This document shows, piece after piece, positions 7,299 to 10,216 of a stretch of DNA of 10,216 nt. Origin of the DNA: Bacteroidales bacterium. Its GTDB lineage: Bacteria > Bacteroidota > Bacteroidia > Bacteroidales > ML635J-15. The first letter of the stretch is position 1. Every line of letters begins with the position of its first letter. Both the position numbers and the translations under genes were made by a program. The stretch spans positions 1 through 10,216 of the forward strand of contig JAQVPT010000110.1 in NCBI GenBank assembly GCA_028701945.1, read 5' to 3'. Under the pieces are notes generated by a model. That model saw only the letters and a list, made by a program, of their open reading frames with translations. It searched no databases and had not been told where the DNA came from.

Positions 7299-7982
7299 TT
7301 ATTTTACGGGTTCGTTAAGAATATCCATAAATTCTGTTGTCTTGGTTTCTAATCTAGCCACAAGATTATTAACTCGTGCGACAAGAATATTATAACCAAA
7401 ATATGCAATAATTCCTACAACAAGACCTCCAACTGTTGTTACCATAGCAGTATAAATACCGTTAGACAATAAAGTAACATCAATGTTATTCCCTGCTGAT
7501 GCCATATCGTAGAAAGCTCTTACCATACCTATAACGGTTCCCAAAAATCCAATCATTGGTGCTCCCCCTGCGATTGAAGCTAACACCGGTAAGCCTTTTT
7601 CAAGTCTTGCGACTTCTTGTTTACCAACATTCTCCACGGCTGCATTAACATCTCCAAGTGGTCGTCCTATTCGCAAAACTCCTTTTTCAATCATCCTAGC
7701 GAGCGGACCTTCATTCATTCGACAATTATCAAGTGCTTGATCAACTTTACCTTGAATAATAAAGTTTTTGATATTGTCCATAAACGATTTTTGTTCTTGA
7801 TTGGCTTTTCTGATAGCAATGAACCTGTCAATAAAAATATAAACAGCTATTACTGAAAGCACAGCAAGTACAATCATAATCCATCCGCCCTTAATGGCTA
7901 ATTCAAGAAATGACATGACTTGTTCTCCCTCTTCGCCTGTGGGAACAATATTTTGCAACGTATCGACTTGTGAAAATAACAT
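7299..7982 (-). CDS. exbB: ExbB/TolQ/MotA-family proton channel protein
   Basis: I chose the ATG at 7982-7980, giving 227 residues (MLFSQVDTLQ...). An in-frame TTG at 8033 would add 17 residues, but it overlaps the only good promoter motif (8031-8038), so it would not be transcribed from that promoter. Three TM segments lie at about 33-51, 131-156 and 172-200. They frame the cytoplasmic ExbB domain with its conserved AGGAPMIGFLGTVIGMVRAF (138-157) and GIYTAMVTTVGGLVVGI (175-191). It forms the pentameric proton channel around ExbD. Thr149 and Thr183 match E. coli Thr148 and Thr181. The position of Glu176 holds Thr178, a notable departure. First gene of the exbB-exbD-tonB operon. Confidence 0.94.
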   Translation of the reverse strand: MLFSQVDTLQNIVPTGEEGEQVMSFLELAIKGGWIMIVLAVLSVIAVYIFIDRFIAIRKANQEQKSFMDNIKNFIIQGKVDQALDNCRMNEGPLARMIEKGVLRIGRPLGDVNAAVENVGKQEVARLEKGLPVLASIAGGAPMIGFLGTVIGMVRAFYDMASAGNNIDVTLLSNGIYTAMVTTVGGLVVGIIAYFGYNILVARVNNLVARLETKTTEFMDILNEPVK

Positions 7983-8030
7983 ATTGTAAAAATATTTAAT
8001 TGATAATTCACGAAAATATACACAATTATT

Positions 8031-8038
8031 CAAAACTA
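8031..8038 (-). promoter_or_regulatory. Candidate -7 promoter element for exbB-exbD-tonB
   Basis: On the minus strand these bases read TAGTTTTG, an exact TAnnTTTG match. It lies 48 bp upstream of the chosen exbB ATG, leaving a leader of about 40 nt. No TTG-type -33 element is seen at the expected distance, so support is partial. Confidence 0.45.
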
Positions 8039-8120
8039 GCGATAATAAATTTTATTTTATTAACAGAAATATGTTAAATATTACTCTTGCTTAATATGAA
8101 CGAAAAATAGGTCTTCATTA

Positions 8121-8152
8121 TTGTTAATAATTTTTGCTGTAAATTAATTTTG
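8121..8152 (+). promoter_or_regulatory. Candidate two-part promoter upstream of a structured non-coding stretch
   Basis: TTG at 8121-8123 and TAATTTTG at 8145-8152 are separated by 21 bp, close to the Bacteroidota -33/-7 arrangement. Transcription would start near 8160 and read through two hairpins toward the transaldolase gene, almost 290 bp away. It could drive a long leader or a separate small RNA. Confidence 0.4.
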
Positions 8153-8183
8153 GCTAAACTATCTGATAATAAAACTTTGAGAA

Positions 8184-8239
8184 CACCACGATAGTTATTG
8201 GTGAAAAATCAATTCGTTTACTTAGGATACCGAATTGAT
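8184..8239 (+). other. Two consecutive hairpins in the intergenic region (possible leader or small RNA)
   Basis: CACCA at 8184-8188 pairs with TGGTG at 8199-8203. Five bases further on, ATCAATTCG at 8208-8216 pairs perfectly with CGAATTGAT at 8231-8239 around a 14-base loop. Neither stem is followed by a T tract. They would lie at about +25 to +80 of a transcript from the 8121-8152 promoter candidate. They match no riboswitch class that I recognise. Confidence 0.35.
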
Positions 8240-8415
8240 GTTATGAAGTGATGAAAATGTGACGATGTAATACAGAATCACCTAATCAAAATATTTTACA
8301 GATTGCAGATTTATGGTTGATGTGCTTTTATGAAAATATTGGTTTAATTAAATTAATAATGCTTCAATGTTTATATATTTATTATGATAATAGATGTATG
8401 TTCAGAAATAACTGT

Positions 8416-8423
8416 TATTTTTG
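8416..8423 (+). promoter_or_regulatory. Candidate -7 promoter element for the transaldolase gene
   Basis: TATTTTTG is an exact TAnnTTTG match ending 24 bp before the ATG at 8448. This spacing resembles that of the rlmF candidate, whose motif ends 23 bp before its ATG. No convincing -33 TTG was found. Confidence 0.4.
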
Positions 8424-8447
8424 TGGAATAATTAAAATAATAATAAT

Positions 8448-9104
8448 ATGAAATTTTTTATTGATACAGCAAATCTTGCTCAAATAAGTGAAGCACAAGA
8501 ACTAGGTATTTTAGACGGGGTAACAACTAACCCATCTTTAATGGCTAAAGAAGGAATAGCTGGTAAGCAAAATATTCTTAATCATTATCTTGCAATTTGT
8601 GAAATCGTTGATGGTGATGTTAGTGCCGAAGTTATAAGTACCGATTTTGCCGGAATGGTTAAAGAGGGCGAAGAATTGGCTGCATTACATCCACAGATAG
8701 TTGTAAAGGTTCCAATAATTAAAGAAGGAGTTAAAGCAATAAAATATTTTTCATCTAAAGGCATAAGAACTAACTGTACACTTGTGTTTAGTGTTGGTCA
8801 GGCATTGCTTGCGGCTAAAGCAGGAGCAACTTATGTGTCTCCGTTTATTGGGCGTCTTGATGATAATAGTACAGATGGTGTAGATCTTATTGGACAGATA
8901 GTTGATATGTATAACTATTACGAGTATGAAACAGAAGTTTTGGCTGCTTCGATTCGACACACCATGCACATTGTAAAATGTATGGAAATGGGTGCTGATG
9001 TTGTAACTTGTCCGTTAAATGCGATTCTAGGTTTACTTAAGCATCCTTTAACAGATATAGGATTGGAGCAATTTCTTAAAGATTACAGTAAATTAAATAA
9101 ATAA
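8448..9104 (+). CDS. Transaldolase of the small FSA/TalC-type family
   Basis: This 218-residue TIM-barrel protein belongs to the short transaldolase/fructose-6-phosphate aldolase family, whose members usually have about 215-220 residues. Conserved blocks are MKFFIDTAN, GVTTNPSLMAKEG (24-36), the Schiff-base lysine Lys87 in VVKVP (85-89), CTLVFS (109-114), YVSPFIGRLDD (128-138) and VLAASIRH. Glu61 (in SAEVIS) and Phe132 occupy the positions of Gln59 and Tyr131 in E. coli FsaA. Glu/Phe is the transaldolase pattern, so it more likely transfers dihydroxyacetone units in the pentose phosphate pathway than cleaves fructose 6-phosphate, although databases often label such proteins fsa. It is first of a probable two-gene operon, with the next start 2 bp after its stop. 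Confidence 0.93.
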   Translation: MKFFIDTANLAQISEAQELGILDGVTTNPSLMAKEGIAGKQNILNHYLAICEIVDGDVSAEVISTDFAGMVKEGEELAALHPQIVVKVPIIKEGVKAIKYFSSKGIRTNCTLVFSVGQALLAAKAGATYVSPFIGRLDDNSTDGVDLIGQIVDMYNYYEYETEVLAASIRHTMHIVKCMEMGADVVTCPLNAILGLLKHPLTDIGLEQFLKDYSKLNK

Positions 9105-9106
9105 TA

Positions 9107-9727
9107 ATGGCATTATATATTCGTATGTATGAAGCGAATCCAGACCTTAGAAGCATACGACAGATAGTTGACATTTTACAGAACGGTGGGGTTATTATTT
9201 ATCCCACCGATACTGTTTATGGAATAGGTTGTGATATTACAAAACCCAAAGCTATCGAAAGGGTAGCTCAATTAAAAGGAGTTAAAGCCGAAAAAGCTAA
9301 TTTCTCTTTTATTTGTTATGATATGAGCCATTTGAGCGATTATACAAAGCCTATTGATAACAGTATCTTTAAATTAATGAAAAGGAATTTACCTGGTCCT
9401 TTTACCTTTATTCTTGAAGCAAATAATAATGTTCCAAAAATATTGAAAGCTAATCGTAAGACTATTGGCATCAGAATCCCAGATAATAATATAATTAGAG
9501 AAATTGTAAATGCTTTGGGCAATCCAATATTAACAACATCTTTAAAGGCAGATGACGAAATATTAGAATATACAACTGATCCAGAATTGATTTATGAGGA
9601 TTATCAAAATCTTGTTGATGCAGTTATTGATGGCGGATATGGAGGAAACATTGCATCTACAATTATAGATTGTACAAACGATGAGCCTCAAATTATTCGT
9701 TTGGGAAGTATTGAGCCAGAGTGGTAG
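9107..9727 (+). CDS. YciO-type Sua5/YciO/YrdC (TsaC-like) family protein
   Basis: This 206-residue single-domain YrdC-fold protein shows GGVIIYPTDTVYGIGCD (27-43), NLPGPFTFIL (94-103), RKTIGIRIPDN (117-127) and STIIDC (185-190). The family includes TsaC/Sua5, which makes threonylcarbamoyl-AMP for tRNA t6A37. The sequence resembles E. coli YciO more closely (NFSFIC, FKLMKRNLPG, RKTIGIRIP). Of the TsaC K-x-R plus S-x-N tetrad, it keeps Lys57 and Ser145 but has Val59 and Lys147 in place of Arg and Asn. Automatic pipelines would name it threonylcarbamoyl-AMP synthase; the residues make that reaction less certain. It is probably cotranscribed with the upstream transaldolase gene. Confidence 0.9.
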   Translation: MALYIRMYEANPDLRSIRQIVDILQNGGVIIYPTDTVYGIGCDITKPKAIERVAQLKGVKAEKANFSFICYDMSHLSDYTKPIDNSIFKLMKRNLPGPFTFILEANNNVPKILKANRKTIGIRIPDNNIIREIVNALGNPILTTSLKADDEILEYTTDPELIYEDYQNLVDAVIDGGYGGNIASTIIDCTNDEPQIIRLGSIEPEW

Positions 9728-9740
9728 GTGTTTTTTGAAT

Positions 9741-9757
9741 TAGTAAGTAGTAAGTAG
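9741..9757. repeat. Short tandem TAAGTAG repeats
   Basis: The stretch consists of TAG followed by two TAAGTAG units, beginning 14 bp after the YciO-type stop codon. A related AAGTAGTAG recurs at 9838-9846, on the far side of the stem-bounded element. Low-complexity GTAAGTAG strings of this sort are common between genes in Bacteroidota. No function is evident. Confidence 0.6.
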
Positions 9758-9765
9758 AAAATAGT

Positions 9766-9836
9766 CCCCTTCGAATACATTTCGGCAGGTTCGATTTCTC
9801 ATTGCATCGCTTCGCTCAATGCAACGCGCTCAGGGG
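9766..9836. repeat. Stem-bounded intergenic element (REP-like)
   Basis: CCCCT at 9766-9770 and AGGGG at 9832-9836 are complementary ends of a 71-bp element. It has an inner 6-bp stem, TTGCAT at 9802-9807 with ATGCAA at 9819-9824, around a loop containing CGCTTCGCTC. It is noticeably richer in G+C than the flanking DNA. Its CCCCTTCGA start and GCTCAGGGG end resemble dispersed intergenic palindromic sequences seen in many genomes. Lying between convergent genes, it could help end transcription. Confidence 0.5.
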
Positions 9837-9857
9837 CAAGTAGTAGATTTGCGAAAC

Positions 9858-9913
9858 AAACCGTGAACAGAGAACTGTCAACTGCGAACCGCAAACCGTG
9901 AACCGAGAACTGT
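9858..9913. repeat. Imperfect direct repeat, 21-bp units with 35-bp period
   Basis: Bases 9858-9878 and 9893-9913 match at 20 of 21 positions; both begin AAACCGTGAAC and end GAGAACTGT. The spacer between them, CAACTGCGAACCGC, is built from similar GAAC-type words. The array ends 9 bp from the stop codon of the convergent potassium-transporter gene and has no coding potential that I can see. Confidence 0.8.
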
Positions 9914-9922
9914 TTAACATCA

Positions 9923-10216
9923 TCATCTTTTCCAAAAATATCTTGTGAAAATAATTATTACAGTAAATAGTTCTAGTCGTCCCATAAGCATTAGTAAGCC
10001 TAGAAAATATTTACCAAAAACGCTAATGTTGGCAAAATTTGAGGCAGGTCCTACTTCGCCAATTCCAGGTCCTATATTGCCTAAGCTTGTTGCTACAGCA
10101 CCAAAAGCAGTATCAAGGTCAAGTCCTGTAAAAGACATTATGAGCGTGCCAGCAGCCATAAGCATTATGTATAGAATAATAAAAGCAAGTACATAATTAC
10201 TTGTGCTTTTTGGTAG
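9923..10216 (-). CDS. trkH: TrkH-type potassium uptake protein, C-terminal part (cut by window edge)
   Basis: The minus-strand frame is open from the right edge to a TGA at 9925-9923, giving the last 97 residues of a membrane protein. The start codon lies beyond the window. The segment holds the fourth pore-loop signature of TrkH, with TAFGAVATSLGNIGPGIGEVGP in full. The glycines after Ser-Leu line the potassium filter. It then has NFANISVFGKYFLGLLMLMGRLELFTVIIIF, the conserved last membrane helix, ending in YFWKR. TrkH forms the translocating subunit of a low-affinity potassium uptake system, usually gated by the cytosolic TrkA protein. The partner gene is not visible here. Confidence 0.93.
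   Translation of the reverse strand, partial: LPKSTSNYVLAFIILYIMLMAAGTLIMSFTGLDLDTAFGAVATSLGNIGPGIGEVGPASNFANISVFGKYFLGLLMLMGRLELFTVIIIFTRYFWKR

Larger units (their letters stand above)
7983..8447. other. Divergent intergenic region between exbB and the transaldolase gene
   Basis: This 465-bp, strongly AT-rich gap carries promoter-like motifs at 8031-8038 (minus) and at 8121-8152 and 8416-8423 (plus), plus two hairpins at 8184-8203 and 8208-8239, all listed separately. No credible protein-coding frame, tRNA or recognised riboswitch was seen. It is long for this gene-dense window, so a small RNA or structured leader is possible. Confidence 0.7.

Noticed and set aside
7983..8033. Longer ExbB form starting at TTG 8033 with 17 extra residues
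   Set aside because: The start is a rare TTG, the extension does not look like the family N-terminus, and it overlaps the candidate -7 promoter motif. The ATG at 7982 is a better choice.
8184..8239. Known riboswitch before the transaldolase gene
   Set aside because: The two simple stems carry no conserved core that I recognise for TPP, cobalamin, SAM or other classes, so only a generic structured region is reported.
9858..9913. Possible short CRISPR or attachment site from the 21-bp repeat
   Set aside because: There are only two imperfect copies, the 14-bp spacer is made of the same words, and no integrase or cas gene is nearby.
9945..10196. Plus-strand reading frame of 83 codons near the right edge
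   Set aside because: It is antisense to the TrkH-type coding sequence, whose conserved pore-loop motif shows which strand is real.

Overview
The window most resembles the chromosome of an AT-rich Bacteroidota member, probably close to Bacteroidales. The evidence is a protein with a type IX secretion (T9SS) C-terminal sorting domain, an HtpG with a Bacteroidota-style coiled-coil insertion, a compact exbB-exbD-tonB operon, TAnnTTTG promoter-like motifs, and no clear Shine-Dalgarno sequences before the genes. No taxonomic search was run, so this rests on recognised protein features.

Layout from left to right. (1) Bases 1-61, minus strand: the first 20 codons of an IS3/IS911-type transposase OrfA. 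It is followed by an AT-rich stretch that probably holds the element's end, then a cluster of a 29-bp exact tandem repeat and a perfect hairpin (128-206). (2) 262-2613, plus: a large secreted protein with a signal peptide, lamin-tail domain, chitobiase-like domain, CotH kinase-like domain, Asp-rich linker and T9SS sorting domain. (3) A hairpin with T tracts on both sides (2701-2744) separates it from the convergent chaperone gene htpG (2761-4824, minus). (4) A 342-bp gap with a long hairpin leads to rlmF (5167-6144, plus), the 23S rRNA m6A1618 methyltransferase. (5) rlmF overlaps by 11 bp, tail to tail, with the end of the minus-strand operon exbB-exbD-tonB (7982 down to 6134), which energises outer-membrane transport. 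(6) A 465-bp gap carries promoter-like motifs on both strands and two hairpins. (7) A plus-strand pair follows: a small transaldolase of the FSA/TalC fold (8448-9104) and, 2 bp later, a YciO-type YrdC-domain protein (9107-9727). (8) 9741-9913 is a repeat-rich spacer. (9) The window ends inside the 3' part of a TrkH-type potassium transporter gene (9923-10216, minus).

Most of the window is housekeeping: protein folding, rRNA modification, pentose-phosphate carbon exchange, a TsaC-family relative, potassium uptake and TonB energisation. The genes are unrelated single units apart from the TonB operon and the transaldolase/YciO pair. I found no CRISPR array, tRNA, rRNA, defence island, phage module or convincing new multi-gene system. 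The most informative points are residue-level departures: ExbB lacks the TM3 glutamate, the YciO-type protein has lost half of the TsaC signature tetrad, and the aldolase-fold protein carries transaldolase rather than aldolase residues. Also of interest are the composite CotH protein, the repeat cluster beside the insertion-sequence end, and the structured non-coding gap before the transaldolase gene.
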